Of a stretch of DNA of 34,203 nucleotides, positions 15,730 through 24,292 are shown piece after piece (within the stretch, counting starts at the first letter, position 1; every line of letters begins with the position of its first letter). Location of the stretch: the NCBI GenBank assembly GCA_002707985.1, contig PAOI01000017.1:92642-126844 (forward strand). The letters run 5' to 3'. The notes below the pieces were generated by a model. It was not told the origin of the DNA and ran no database searches. It worked only from the letters and a program-made list of their open reading frames with translations. The DNA comes from Sphingomonas sp. GTDB lineage: Bacteria > Pseudomonadota > Alphaproteobacteria > Sphingomonadales > Sphingomonadaceae. A program made the translations under genes and the position numbers.

Positions 15730-16269
15730 CGACCCCCGATGCGGCGCCCCATGGCGCCCCCGCCGATGAACGGCCCTCGCTATAACGAATTCATCCAGGT
15801 GCCCAAGGTTCGCGTGATCGACCATGAGGGCGAGAATCTCGGCGTGATGTACACGCGCGAGGCGATCGAGCAGGCCGCCGAATACGGCCTCGATCTGGTT
15901 GAAGTGTCGCCGAACGCCGATCCGCCCGTGTGCAAATTCCTCGACGTGGGGAAATACAAATACGAGGCGCAGAAAAAGGCGAATCAGGCGCGCAAGACCC
16001 AGCGGACGCAGGAGATCAAGGAGATCAAGATGCGCCCGAACATCGATGACCATGATTACGAGACGAAAATGAAAAACGTCCGTAAGTTCATCGGCGAAGG
16101 CGACAAGGTGAAGCTGACGCTCCGCTTCCGCGGACGCGAGCTTTCGCACGGCCAGCTGGGCATGCAGCTGTTGCAGCGGGTTGCCGAGGACGTGCAGGAA
16201 GAGGCGAAGGTCGAATCCTATCCGCGTATGGAAGGCCGCCAGATGCTCATGGTGCTGGCGCCGAAATAA
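15727..16269 (+). CDS. infC: Translation initiation factor IF-3
   Basis: This protein of about 180 residues keeps the 30S subunit free and discriminates against non-AUG starts. The N-terminal domain shows GPRYNEFI and [14 protein letters not shown]; the linker is lysine-rich ([14 protein letters not shown]); and the C-terminal domain has [27 protein letters not shown] and the end [15 protein letters not shown]. The start is taken as ATA at 15727 because of its ribosome binding site; ATG at 15739 would give 176 aa. It follows thrS. No rpmI-rplT follows: a strong terminator and an opposite-strand gene come next. Confidence 0.95.
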   Translation: MRPPMRRPMAPPPMNGPRYNEFIQVPKVRVIDHEGENLGVMYTREAIEQAAEYGLDLVEVSPNADPPVCKFLDVGKYKYEAQKKANQARKTQRTQEIKEIKMRPNIDDHDYETKMKNVRKFIGEGDKVKLTLRFRGRELSHGQLGMQLLQRVAEDVQEEAKVESYPRMEGRQMLMVLAPK

Positions 16270-16286
16270 GCGCCGTATCACGGTTC

Positions 16287-16326
16287 AAAAAAAGCCTCTC
16301 GGTCCTGCGATCGAGGGGCTTTTTTT
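16287..16326. terminator. Bidirectional intrinsic terminator after infC
   Basis: An A7 run (16287-16293), the stem GCCTCTCG (16294-16301) with CGAGGGGC (16312-16319), and a T7 run (16320-16326) make a terminator that works on both strands. It serves infC and the convergent hydrolase gene. Confidence 0.93.
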
Positions 16327-16349
16327 ATGCCTTGCCGTGCGCTGTGACT

Positions 16350-17354
16350 CTATTCGCCGTCATGCCGGCGGAACCAGCCTCGCAATATCGCTTCGGTTGC
16401 GACCGGGCGATCGGTGATCATGCCGTGTGCGGCGCCGGGCACTACCGCCAGTTCCGATCCGGGCGTCTGGCGGGCGAAATCCTGCACCGTGTCGATTCGG
16501 GCTTCGTCATATTGGCCGACCATGAACATTGTCCGCGCGCCATCGATCTTCGCGAGCAGCTTCACGGCATCATAGTCTTTCAGCGATCCGGTCGAGCGGA
16601 CCTCGCTAGGCCCCCACATCGCGTTGTAGATCACCGGATTGAAGCCATGCCCGCCAATCGAGCGAACATAGGCGATCAGTTCGGGACTGGCCGGTTCGCG
16701 ACGATTGAAATTGGCGTAGAAAACCTCAGTCGCGGCATCGCAATCGGATGCGGGCGGCGGCACCTTTCCTTCGCAGGCCGCAATCGTTTCCCGCACCGCC
16801 TGCGGCAGCTCCGTCAGCAGCGCATTGGCGTCGGCGATCCAGCGCGGGGTCGAGATGTACGTCCCCGCCAGCACCGTCGAGGCGACATGATCGGGGTAGC
16901 GCGCGGCATATTCGAGCGCGATCGCCGAACCCCAGCTGTGCCCGACTATATGCCAGCGTTTGACGCCAAGCGCCTGCCGGATCGATTCGAGTTCGGAAAC
17001 GAAGCGTTCGACGCGCCAGTTGGCGGGATCGTTGGGTCGATCCGAACGGCCGCTGTCGAGCTGGTCGTAGAGGATGACGGGCCGCTCATCGGCCAGGCCC
17101 AGCATTCCCGCAAAGCCATTATGCGTGCCGCCCGGCCCGCCATGGATGAAAATGACCGGAACAGCGCCTTTGCCGATCACGCCGTTGACGCGAACATAGA
17201 CGCGACCGCCCTCCACCGGGACCATCAGCTCGCGATCGGGCGCGGCATAGGGCTGCGCCGAGACCGGAGCGGCAAGCTGCGCCCATGCCGGCAAGGAAAG
17301 GATCGTCGATGCCGCAAGCGACAGTGCCGCCAACAGCCGAATGGGAAATTTCAC
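16350..17354 (-). CDS. Exported S33-family alpha/beta hydrolase (proline iminopeptidase-like)
   Basis: This 334-aa protein starts with a signal peptide (MKFPIRLLAALSLAAS, cleavage after PAWAQ near residue 26). The mature enzyme has the S33 marks HGGPGG (71-76), DQLDSGRSD where the family has DQRGxGRS, the nucleophile Ser140 in VGHSWGS, an Asp in GQYDEAR and a His in GAAHGM. S33 enzymes release N-terminal proline or act on related small amides. The GTG at 17354 is chosen because GGAGAG sits 6 bases upstream; the ATG at 17372 lacks a site. It could share a transcript with the VOC gene 89 bases upstream. Confidence 0.88.
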   Translation of the reverse strand: MKFPIRLLAALSLAASTILSLPAWAQLAAPVSAQPYAAPDRELMVPVEGGRVYVRVNGVIGKGAVPVIFIHGGPGGTHNGFAGMLGLADERPVILYDQLDSGRSDRPNDPANWRVERFVSELESIRQALGVKRWHIVGHSWGSAIALEYAARYPDHVASTVLAGTYISTPRWIADANALLTELPQAVRETIAACEGKVPPPASDCDAATEVFYANFNRREPASPELIAYVRSIGGHGFNPVIYNAMWGPSEVRSTGSLKDYDAVKLLAKIDGARTMFMVGQYDEARIDTVQDFARQTPGSELAVVPGAAHGMITDRPVATEAILRGWFRRHDGE

Positions 17355-17443
17355 CTGCCACTCTCCCCGCATCGCTTCGAATCAGCGTTCCATACCGGTC
17401 TGACCGCGGTTCCCGAAATGGTCGCGCATGCCCCGCCGCGCTT

Positions 17444-17827
17444 TCAGGCGCTGGCGGGCGGCTCCCACAATTCGATCGGATTGCCTTCCGGATCGTGAAT
17501 GCGCGCAAATCTGCCGGTTTCGGGCGTATCCCATTCGTCGCGGGTTTCGATCGCGATGCCGGACGCATTGAGTTGTTCGAGCAGCCCCTCCAGATCCTCC
17601 ACGCGAAAATTGAGCATGAATGCCTTTTCGGGGGCGAAATAATCGCTGTCTGCTTTAAAGGGTTCAAAGACTACGGGGCCGCCACGGATATTCCAGAACC
17701 ATTCGTTCGTTTCGCCCTCACCATCGCCGCATCCCGCGCCGATGTTCAGATGTTCCCTGTACCAGCTGCGCAATGCATCCGGGTCGTTCGCCCGGAAAAA
17801 GAAACCGCCAAAGCCGAGGACGCCCAT
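17444..17827 (-). CDS. VOC (glyoxalase/bleomycin resistance) family protein
   Basis: This 127-aa protein has the paired beta-alpha-beta-beta-beta modules of the VOC fold, beginning MGVLGFGGFFFRANDP and ending with RIHDPEGNPIELWEPP, which carries the usual C-terminal metal-ligand Glu. The first-strand metal ligand His is replaced (FGGFFF), so the metal site may be incomplete. The ATG at 17827 follows GGGAG by about 9 bases; it diverges from the antiporter gene. The substrate is unknown. Confidence 0.85.
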   Translation of the reverse strand: MGVLGFGGFFFRANDPDALRSWYREHLNIGAGCGDGEGETNEWFWNIRGGPVVFEPFKADSDYFAPEKAFMLNFRVEDLEGLLEQLNASGIAIETRDEWDTPETGRFARIHDPEGNPIELWEPPASA

Positions 17828-17919
17828 TTCGTGAATCTCCCTTTGCTCACGCCGCACCATCCTAACCCGGATCGACGCGCGTACCCAGCCCCGGCGCAAC
17901 CTGTGTACAAGGCGCAGCA

Positions 17920-19803
17920 ATGATCGATTCGCTTCTCGTCAAATTCGCGCTGATCGGCGTGATCGGAATCGGCGCGCAATGGGTGGCGTGGCGAACCGGC
18001 CGCCCTGCCATCGCGCTGATGCTGATCGCCGGGCTGATCGCCGGGCCGGCGCTGGGGATCATCGTCCCCGACCGCGATCTCGGCCCGCTGCAGGAGCCGA
18101 TCATCAAGCTCGCCGTCGCGGTGATCCTGTTTGAAGGGGGCCTGAGCCTCAATTTCCGCGACCTGCGCCATGCCGGCAATGCCGTGTTGCGGCTGGTGAT
18201 CTTCGGCGTCCCGATTGGATGGCTGCTCGGCACGATGGCGGCGCATTATGGCGGCGGCCTTCCGCTCGGCCTTGCGTCGCTTATCGGCGGCATATTGGTG
18301 GTGACCGGGCCGACGGTGATCGGACCGATGCTGCGCACGCTGCGCGTCCCCGCGCGCGTTGCCGATACGCTGAAATGGGAAGGGATCGTCAACGACCCGA
18401 TCGGGGCGCTGCTCGCCGTCGCGATCTTCGGCTATGTCGCGTTCGACGGGCCGGGCTCGACCGTTACCAATGTGATGCGCGACGTGGTCGCGGCGACGCT
18501 GGTCGCGGCGCTGCTGGGCGTGGCGCTCGGCTTTGCGATCACCTGGCTGTTTCCGCGCGGCTACGTCCCCGAATTTCTGAAGGCGCCGGTGCTGCTCGTC
18601 ACGGTGATCGGCGGCTTCGTGCTCGCCGACGTCGTGAAGCATGAAACGGGGCTGGTCACCGTCACGCTGATGGGCGTCGTCATGGCGAACCGACCGGTGC
18701 ATTCGAGCCGATGGTTGCGACGGTTCAAGGAGGATCTTTCGGTCCTGCTGATCTCGGGCGTGTTCATCATCCTGTCGGCGACGCTCGACTGGCAGACGCT
18801 GTCGGCGTTCCGCCTGCAATTCATCGTCTTCCTGCTGTTGCTGCTGTTCGTCGTCCGGCCCGCCACAGTGATGCTCAGCCTCGCCGCATCGGACATGCCG
18901 TGGCGAGAGCGATTGTTCATCGCCTGGATCGCGCCGCGCGGTATCGTCGCGGTCGCGATCACCGGCCTTTTTGCCTATCGCCTGAGCGATTATGGCATTC
19001 CCGGTGCCGATGCGCTGGTGCCGCTCAGCTTCGCGGTCGTCATTACCACGATCTTCGCGCATGGATTTTCCGCACGCTGGGTGGCGCAGAAGCTGGGGCT
19101 CGATCTGGGCAAGGGCGAAGGGGTGCTGATCGTTGGCGCGAACGATTGGACCAATGCGTTCGGCACTTATCTGAAGCAAATGGGCTACAAGGTGACGATC
19201 GCCGACAGTTCGACCTTTGCCCTGCGTGCGGCGCGACGGCGCGAGCTGGATGTGTGGCGCGGCGACATCCTTGAGGAAGTGAACGAGGACCGGCTCGACC
19301 TGTCCGAATATCAGCAGCTGCTCGCGGCTACCGACAACGACGCCTATAACGCGCTGGTCTGCGCCGATCTCGGCCCCGAAATGGGCTTTGAAAAGCTGAC
19401 CCAGACCGCGCCGCAGGACAAACAGGGTTCGGTGCGCGCGCGCGCCCGCGTCCTGCTCGACAGCCAGCGCGGCGTTGAGGAACTGCAACGGCTGATCGGC
19501 GAAGGCTGGCAATTCGGTCGCACCCGCATCACCGAGAAATTCAGCTTCGACGATTATCGCCAGCGGCTTGCCAAGGGTGCCGAAACCGTCGCGGTGCGGC
19601 GTGAGGACAATTCGATCGAATTCTTCTCCCCTCAGCAAAAGCCATGGGTCGAGGAAGGCGACGAAGTCATCAGCTTCGTCCCCCCTGAGCAACAGGCCGC
19701 GCAACAGGCCGTCCGCGCTTCCCGCAAGGTCGAGGAAGCGGCGGTGAAGGAAGGTTCGGCAAAGGCCGCCGCCGCGAAGAACAGCGACGACACGCCTTCC
19801 TGA
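17920..19803 (+). CDS. CPA1-family cation:proton antiporter with C-terminal regulatory domain
   Basis: This 627-aa protein has about 12 TM helices (residues about 5-395) with the antiporter signature VILFEGGLSL and the WEGIVNDPIGALLA ion-binding region (Asn-Asp pair), plus WIAPRGIVAVAI. It exchanges Na+ or K+ for protons at the inner membrane. The cytosolic tail begins with a Rossmann-like TrkA-N region, GVLIVGANDWTNAFG, which lacks the canonical GxGxxG, and continues to a charged Lys/Ala-rich end (EEAAVKEGSAKAAAAKN). The start codon has only AAGG about 8 bases upstream. It converges on glnD with three bases between stops. Confidence 0.92.
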   Translation: MIDSLLVKFALIGVIGIGAQWVAWRTGRPAIALMLIAGLIAGPALGIIVPDRDLGPLQEPIIKLAVAVILFEGGLSLNFRDLRHAGNAVLRLVIFGVPIGWLLGTMAAHYGGGLPLGLASLIGGILVVTGPTVIGPMLRTLRVPARVADTLKWEGIVNDPIGALLAVAIFGYVAFDGPGSTVTNVMRDVVAATLVAALLGVALGFAITWLFPRGYVPEFLKAPVLLVTVIGGFVLADVVKHETGLVTVTLMGVVMANRPVHSSRWLRRFKEDLSVLLISGVFIILSATLDWQTLSAFRLQFIVFLLLLLFVVRPATVMLSLAASDMPWRERLFIAWIAPRGIVAVAITGLFAYRLSDYGIPGADALVPLSFAVVITTIFAHGFSARWVAQKLGLDLGKGEGVLIVGANDWTNAFGTYLKQMGYKVTIADSSTFALRAARRRELDVWRGDILEEVNEDRLDLSEYQQLLAATDNDAYNALVCADLGPEMGFEKLTQTAPQDKQGSVRARARVLLDSQRGVEELQRLIGEGWQFGRTRITEKFSFDDYRQRLAKGAETVAVRREDNSIEFFSPQQKPWVEEGDEVISFVPPEQQAAQQAVRASRKVEEAAVKEGSAKAAAAKNSDDTPS

Positions 19804-19806
19804 CGG

Positions 19807-22572
19807 TCACATGGCGGCGGTCGCCAGGGTCTGCGTCTGCTCGCTTGCTTCCTGCGCCGCTTCGAGCAAGCGGCGATCGAGCGTACGCAGCCGCGAGGTC
19901 GAGGTGATGCGATCGCCGATCAGATCGGTGACATAAAATGTGTCAACCGCGCGCTCGCCATAGGTCGCGACATGTGCCGAATGGATCGTCACCTTCGCCT
20001 GAAACAGCGCATGCGCCAGCCGATAGAGCAGCGCCGGACGGTCGCGCGCATTGACTTCGACCACGGTGAACCGGTTCGACGCCTTGTTGTCGATCAGCAC
20101 ATTGGGCTCGATCGTAAAGGTTTCGGCACGCGGATGCAGCAACGGCTTGGTATGCAGCCGCTCGGTCAGCTTGGCGCGATTGGCCAGCGCGTCGGCAATG
20201 CCGGTCTTCAGCCGGTTGATCTGGCTGGGGTCGTCATAGGGTTGGCCGAACGCATCCTGAACGAGGAAATTGTCGAGCGCCATGCCGTCGCGCGTCGTGT
20301 GGATGCGCGCATCGATGATGTTGCCGCCGGCAAGGTGGATCGCGCCCGCAATGCGATAGAACAGCCCCGGATGATCGGCGGCATAAATTGTGACAAGCGT
20401 CGCTGAGCGTTCGGGATAGACCTGCGCCTCGACCGAAAGGCCGGTTTGCCCCGCCCCTTCGATCTGACGGGCATTGCGCGCCAGCACGTCTTCGGGTTCG
20501 GCGATCCAGTAGCTTTCGGGAAGCCGATCGACGAAGGCGCCCATCCGGTCGGCATCCCAGCCGAGCATCTGTGCAAGCGCCTCCTGCTTTGCCGCGATCC
20601 GCTCGCCGCGCCCCTTCTGCTTGTGGCCGAGCCGCAGCACTTCCTCCGCCGATTCATACAGGCTGGTCAGCAACTGACGTTTCCAGCCGTTCCACACGCC
20701 CGGCCCCACCGCACGGATATCGACCACCGTCAGGATGAGCAGCATCATCAGCCGCTGCGGCGATTGCACGACCTCCGCGAAATCGAGGATCGTCTTGAAA
20801 TCCGATAGGTCGCGCTTGAACGCCGTTGCCGACATCAGCAGATGGTGGCGCACCAGCCACGCGACGGTCTCCGTCTCCGCGCCGGTCATTCCCAGCCGCG
20901 GGCACAGGCGCTCGGCCACTTCGGCGCCCAGCACCGAATGGTCGCCGCCCCGCCCCTTTGCGATGTCGTGGAGCAGCACCGAGACATAGAGCGCCCGCCG
21001 CGCGACGACATTGTCGAAGATTCCGGTGGCGAGCGGATGATCTTCGTCGAGCTCGCCTTTCTCGATCCGGCTGAGCAGATCGATCGCGCGGATCGTGTGC
21101 TCGTCGACCGTGAAATGATGATACATGTCGAACTGCATCTGCGCGACGACCCGGCCGAAATCGGGAATGAAGCGCCCGAACACCCCCGCCTCATTCATCC
21201 AGCGGAGCACCTTGGCCGGTTCGCGCGGGCTGGTCAGCACATCGAGGAACAGCGCATTCGCCTGCGGATCGTCGCGGCATTCGTCGACCAGCTTGGCGTC
21301 GCGCGCCGCCGCACGCATCGCCAGCGGGTGAATTTCCACTCCGTGCAGATCGGCGAGCTGGAATATCTCCAGCAACCGGCGCGGCTCCTGCACGAAGAAA
21401 TCATCCTCCGGCAGCGCCAAGCGCCCGCGATCGAGCACGAAGCCCTTCAGCTTTTTCGGGCTGCGGCGGATCGCCGGCAGACCCATCCGCCGCCCGCGCG
21501 CGGCATATTTCTCGTCCAGATGCGCCAGGAACAGGCCGGTCAGGTCGCCGACCTTCTTCGCCTGCAGGAAATAGAAGTGCATGAACCGCTCGACCTTCGA
21601 TTTCCCGGGCCGGTCGGCATAATTCATCCGCTCGGCGATCTCGCGCTGGAAATCGAACGTCAGCCGGTCCTCGGCACGCTTTGCCAGCACGTGCAGATGG
21701 CATCGTACCGCCAGCAGGAAATTCTCCGCCCGGCGAAACTGGCGATATTCGAGCGATGTCAGCAGCCCCGCCTCGACCAGCTGGCCCGGCTCGCGCACGT
21801 CATAGGCATATTTGCCGATCCAGAAGAGCGTGTGGAGATCGCGCAGCCCGCCCTTGCCTTCCTTCACATTGGGTTCGACGACATAGCGGCTGTCGCCCAT
21901 CTTCTTGTGCCGGCCATCGCGCTCGGCAAGCTTTTCCGCGATGAAGGTGCGCGCGGTGCCATCCTGCACATCGGTTTTGAACCGGCGCGCAGCCTCGTCA
22001 TAGACATCGGTATCGCCCCACACATAGCGCGCTTCGAGCAGCGCGGTGCGGATCGTGATGTCGCCCTTTGCCTGACGCACCATATCGTTGAGCGATCGCG
22101 TGGAATGGCCCACTTTCAGCTGCATGTCCCACAGCGAATAGAGCATGGATTCGACGACCTGTTCGGCCCAGGGCGTGACTTTCCACGGCGTCAGAAAACC
22201 GATGTCGATATCCGAATGCGGCGCCATTTCCGCGCGGCCATATCCGCCGACGGCGATCAGCGTCATCCGCTCCGCCGCCGTGCGGTTGTTGCGCGGATAG
22301 AGCCGCTCGACCGTGAAATCCCACAGGAGCCGCAGGATCTGATCGATCAGGAACGCGCCCGCCAACGCGGTGACGATCCCGCGCGTCGGATTTTCCACCA
22401 GCCGCCGCTCAATTTCGGCGCGACCGGCGGCAAGCGCTTCCTTCAGCACCGCCGTTGCCGCCTGACGCATCGCGCTCGTATCGCCGTCCTCGATATGCGT
22501 CAGCGCATCGGCGATGATCCGCCGGTCAATGATCGCGCGACGGTTTGGGACGGAATCGAAGCGGGAAGACAT
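19807..22572 (-). CDS. glnD: Bifunctional PII uridylyltransferase/uridylyl-removing enzyme
   Basis: This 921-aa nitrogen-status sensor adds UMP to PII proteins when glutamine is low and removes it when glutamine is high. Domains in order: nucleotidyltransferase with GGYGRAEMAPHSDIDIGFL at about 109-127 (the DxD metal site), a linker domain, the HD hydrolase with HDIAKGRGGDHS near 535, and two C-terminal ACT domains (VTIYAADHPGLFYRIAGAI and VVEVNARDRPALLYRLAHAL) that bind glutamine. The ATG at 22572 gives the usual start MSSRFDSV; it lacks a ribosome binding site, as does a longer frame from 22626. Confidence 0.97.
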   Translation of the reverse strand: MSSRFDSVPNRRAIIDRRIIADALTHIEDGDTSAMRQAATAVLKEALAAGRAEIERRLVENPTRGIVTALAGAFLIDQILRLLWDFTVERLYPRNNRTAAERMTLIAVGGYGRAEMAPHSDIDIGFLTPWKVTPWAEQVVESMLYSLWDMQLKVGHSTRSLNDMVRQAKGDITIRTALLEARYVWGDTDVYDEAARRFKTDVQDGTARTFIAEKLAERDGRHKKMGDSRYVVEPNVKEGKGGLRDLHTLFWIGKYAYDVREPGQLVEAGLLTSLEYRQFRRAENFLLAVRCHLHVLAKRAEDRLTFDFQREIAERMNYADRPGKSKVERFMHFYFLQAKKVGDLTGLFLAHLDEKYAARGRRMGLPAIRRSPKKLKGFVLDRGRLALPEDDFFVQEPRRLLEIFQLADLHGVEIHPLAMRAAARDAKLVDECRDDPQANALFLDVLTSPREPAKVLRWMNEAGVFGRFIPDFGRVVAQMQFDMYHHFTVDEHTIRAIDLLSRIEKGELDEDHPLATGIFDNVVARRALYVSVLLHDIAKGRGGDHSVLGAEVAERLCPRLGMTGAETETVAWLVRHHLLMSATAFKRDLSDFKTILDFAEVVQSPQRLMMLLILTVVDIRAVGPGVWNGWKRQLLTSLYESAEEVLRLGHKQKGRGERIAAKQEALAQMLGWDADRMGAFVDRLPESYWIAEPEDVLARNARQIEGAGQTGLSVEAQVYPERSATLVTIYAADHPGLFYRIAGAIHLAGGNIIDARIHTTRDGMALDNFLVQDAFGQPYDDPSQINRLKTGIADALANRAKLTERLHTKPLLHPRAETFTIEPNVLIDNKASNRFTVVEVNARDRPALLYRLAHALFQAKVTIHSAHVATYGERAVDTFYVTDLIGDRITSTSRLRTLDRRLLEAAQEASEQTQTLATAAM

Positions 22573-22702
22573 GATCGGGGAGATAGGGGCATGCGCCGCA
22601 AATCGCCACCATCCTGTGCGCCGCAACGGCCGGGAATTCCGCGTGTTCCGCCCGCGATGCCGGCCCCGGCCTCACTCGACGCAGAAAACGCTGTCCTACA
22701 TG

Positions 22703-22717
22703 TAACCATATAGGTTA
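22703..22717. promoter_or_regulatory. Small inverted repeat before the lysis cassette
   Basis: TAACC (22703-22707), ATATA, GGTTA (22713-22717) form a perfect inverted repeat 33 bases before the endolysin start. Its AT-rich centre stands out in GC-rich DNA and it may be an operator or part of the promoter. Confidence 0.4.
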
Positions 22718-22750
22718 TTTCCGAGTCGCGAGGCCATTCGGGAGAAGGAC

Positions 22751-23290
22751 ATGACAGTCGAAGCCATGATCGACGCGCTGATCGCGCGCGAAGGCGGATA
22801 TGTGAACCACCCGGCGGATCGGGGCGGCCCCACCTGCTGGGGCATCACTCAGGCAGTGGCACGCGCCGAAGGATATGACGGGCCGATGCACGCGCTGACG
22901 GCGGATCAGGCGGCGGCAATCTATCGCACGCTCTATTGGGAGCGCCCGGCTTTCGACCATATCGGCGAGCGCGCGCCGGGGCTTGCCGCCGAATTGTTCG
23001 ACACCGGCGTCAATATGGGGCCGGAAGTCGCCACGGGATTCCTGCAACGCGCGCTCAACGCGCTCAATCGCAACGGTCGCGATTTCCCCGATCTGGCGCG
23101 CGACGGACGGATCGGAACCCAGACGCTATCGGCGCTGGACCACTTCCTCGCCACGCGCGGTGCAGCGGGCGAAACCGTGCTCTGCAAGGCAGTCGATGCG
23201 CTGCAGGGCGAACGCTATCTCGCGCTCGCCGAAAGCCGGCCGGCAAACGAAGCCTTTGTCTATGGCTGGCTGGCCAACAGACTGGACTGA
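22751..23290 (+). CDS. GH108 peptidoglycan hydrolase (endolysin-like)
   Basis: This 179-aa protein has the glycoside hydrolase 108 N-terminal domain with catalytic Glu14 in AREGGYVNHPADRGG and the family segment PTCWGITQAVAR, then a PG_binding_3-type C-terminal region (about 95-179). These enzymes cleave the glycan strands of peptidoglycan; members serve as phage or gene-transfer-agent endolysins and secretion-linked muramidases. No signal peptide is seen, so export would need a holin, which the next gene supplies. AGAAGGAC precedes the ATG. Confidence 0.9.
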   Translation: MTVEAMIDALIAREGGYVNHPADRGGPTCWGITQAVARAEGYDGPMHALTADQAAAIYRTLYWERPAFDHIGERAPGLAAELFDTGVNMGPEVATGFLQRALNALNRNGRDFPDLARDGRIGTQTLSALDHFLATRGAAGETVLCKAVDALQGERYLALAESRPANEAFVYGWLANRLD

Positions 23291-23297
23291 GTTTTCG

Positions 23298-23314
23298 CCC
23301 CGTCGGGGACGGGG
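23298..23314 (+). other. Hairpin between endolysin and holin genes
   Basis: CCCCGTC (23298-23304) pairs with GACGGGG (23308-23314) around a 3-base loop, just after the endolysin stop. No T-run follows, so it may protect or attenuate the message rather than terminate it. Confidence 0.45.
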
Positions 23315-23378
23315 GGGCAATCACGCACACTTGCAAGACAGGTCGGCCGTGCGCCGCACCTTTGGAAAGGAGAACCAA

Positions 23379-23792
23379 ATGGGTTTGCTTGAAGGCATTT
23401 TGGGACCGATCACCGGTCTGATCGACAAGATCATTCCCGATCCCGAAGCGCGCGATCGCGCGAAGCTGGAACTGATCAGGCTGGAGGGCAGTCAGGAACT
23501 GGAAACGGTGCGGACGCAATTGTCGGCCATCGTCGCCGAAGCGCAATCGGCCGATCCATGGACCAGCCGCGCGCGACCCAGCTTCCTCTATGTAATGTAT
23601 GCCCTGCTGCTATGGGCGATCCCGATGGGACTGATAGCGGCGGTCCGCCCGGAAATGGCGGAGGGGATTGCCAACGGGATGAACGCCTATCTCGCCGGCA
23701 TCCCCGAACCGCTCTATGCGCTCTTCGGCACCGGCTATCTCGGCTATACCGCCGCGCGCCAGTGGGGAAAGATCAAGGGCGTCGAGAAATAG
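23379..23792 (+). CDS. 3TM holin family protein (gene-transfer-agent type)
   Basis: This 137-aa protein matches the GTA_holin_3TM family: an amphipathic start MGLLEGILGPITGLIDKIIPDPEARDRA broken into LGPITGLIDKI and DPEARDRAKLEL, a charged middle helix, then hydrophobic segments FLYVMYALLLWAIPMGLI and PEPLYALFGTGYLGYTAARQ. In Rhodobacter capsulatus such a holin with an endolysin releases gene transfer agent particles. AAAGGAG sits 6 bases before the ATG. It lies 88 bases after the endolysin; no capsid, portal or terminase gene lies in this window. Confidence 0.88.
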   Translation: MGLLEGILGPITGLIDKIIPDPEARDRAKLELIRLEGSQELETVRTQLSAIVAEAQSADPWTSRARPSFLYVMYALLLWAIPMGLIAAVRPEMAEGIANGMNAYLAGIPEPLYALFGTGYLGYTAARQWGKIKGVEK

Positions 23793-23795
23793 CCC

Positions 23796-23978
23796 TCAGA
23801 CAAAGGGGATCAGCAGCAACGCCCAGGCAACCATGCCCAGGGGGAGCGCGATCAGGATGCCGCGTATCGCGGCGCCTTCGCGCTCTTCCACGGCGGTGCC
23901 GTAATCGCTCAACTGCGCCATGTCGCAATCCATCGCCATGGCACCCTGATCCTTGATCGCAAGCCACTCGTAAGACAT
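23796..23978 (-). CDS. 60-aa single-TM protein of unknown function
   Basis: The 60-codon frame starts MSYEWLAIKDQGAMAMDCDM, continues with an acidic part (YGTAVEEREG) and ends in one hydrophobic helix GILIALPLGMVAWALLLIPF. GGAGAGG lies 4 bases before the ATG at 23978, a strong start. It converges with the holin gene, three bases from its stop. No family recognised; a membrane-anchored cytoplasmic peptide is the plain reading. Confidence 0.7.
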   Translation of the reverse strand: MSYEWLAIKDQGAMAMDCDMAQLSDYGTAVEEREGAAIRGILIALPLGMVAWALLLIPFV

Positions 23979-24292
23979 CGAGCCTCTCCGTGTTCCGCCT
24001 GATCCCCCTTTCATTTTAGAGCGTGATTGCTCCGGGGACCGCGAACCAGCAGCAAATTATCATTCTGCGGAATTGCCGCCATTCGGGTCGTATACGGATG
24101 GCGGGTAAAGATTTGGGTAACCCTGTGTGACAGCCATGGCGGGACGCGCTCGGGAAAAGCCTGAAACCGCGCGAAAACGCCGTCATATCGCCGCCCTGCG
24201 TTGGGGCCGCATGCCCGTCACGCGCACCGCAGGAACGCTGCCGTGGCAAGGTGGATTTGCGAGAAGCGGTTCGCGATCCCATATGCGGCGCC
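23979..24292 (+). other. 314-base gene-free stretch upstream of hslV
   Basis: No convincing coding region is seen; a 72-codon frame at 24127 has an improbable Arg-rich composition and runs into hslV in another frame. CTGAAA (24161-24166), 17 bases and CATAT (24184-24188) loosely resemble a heat-shock sigma (RpoH) promoter, which would suit hslV, but the match is weak. It also holds the leader of the 60-aa minus-strand gene at its left end. Confidence 0.35.

Noticed and set aside
15739..15741. ATG as start of infC
   Set aside because: It is 18 bases from the only good ribosome binding site, whereas ATA at 15727 is spaced by 6; kept as a fallback.
13462..16281. A 939-codon open frame on the minus strand opposite thrS and infC
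   Set aside because: It is the antisense shadow of two unmistakable genes, in GC-rich DNA where stop codons are rare on the opposite strand. Its product is His/Arg/Asp-rich and unlike any family.
17746..19704. A 652-codon minus-strand frame opposite the antiporter gene
   Set aside because: The protein is an Arg/Asp/Gln-rich shadow of the antiporter coding strand; the antiporter has clear transmembrane and motif evidence.
20842..22713. A 623-codon plus-strand frame opposite glnD
   Set aside because: glnD is complete with all expected domains on the other strand; this frame has low-complexity, His/Arg-rich content.
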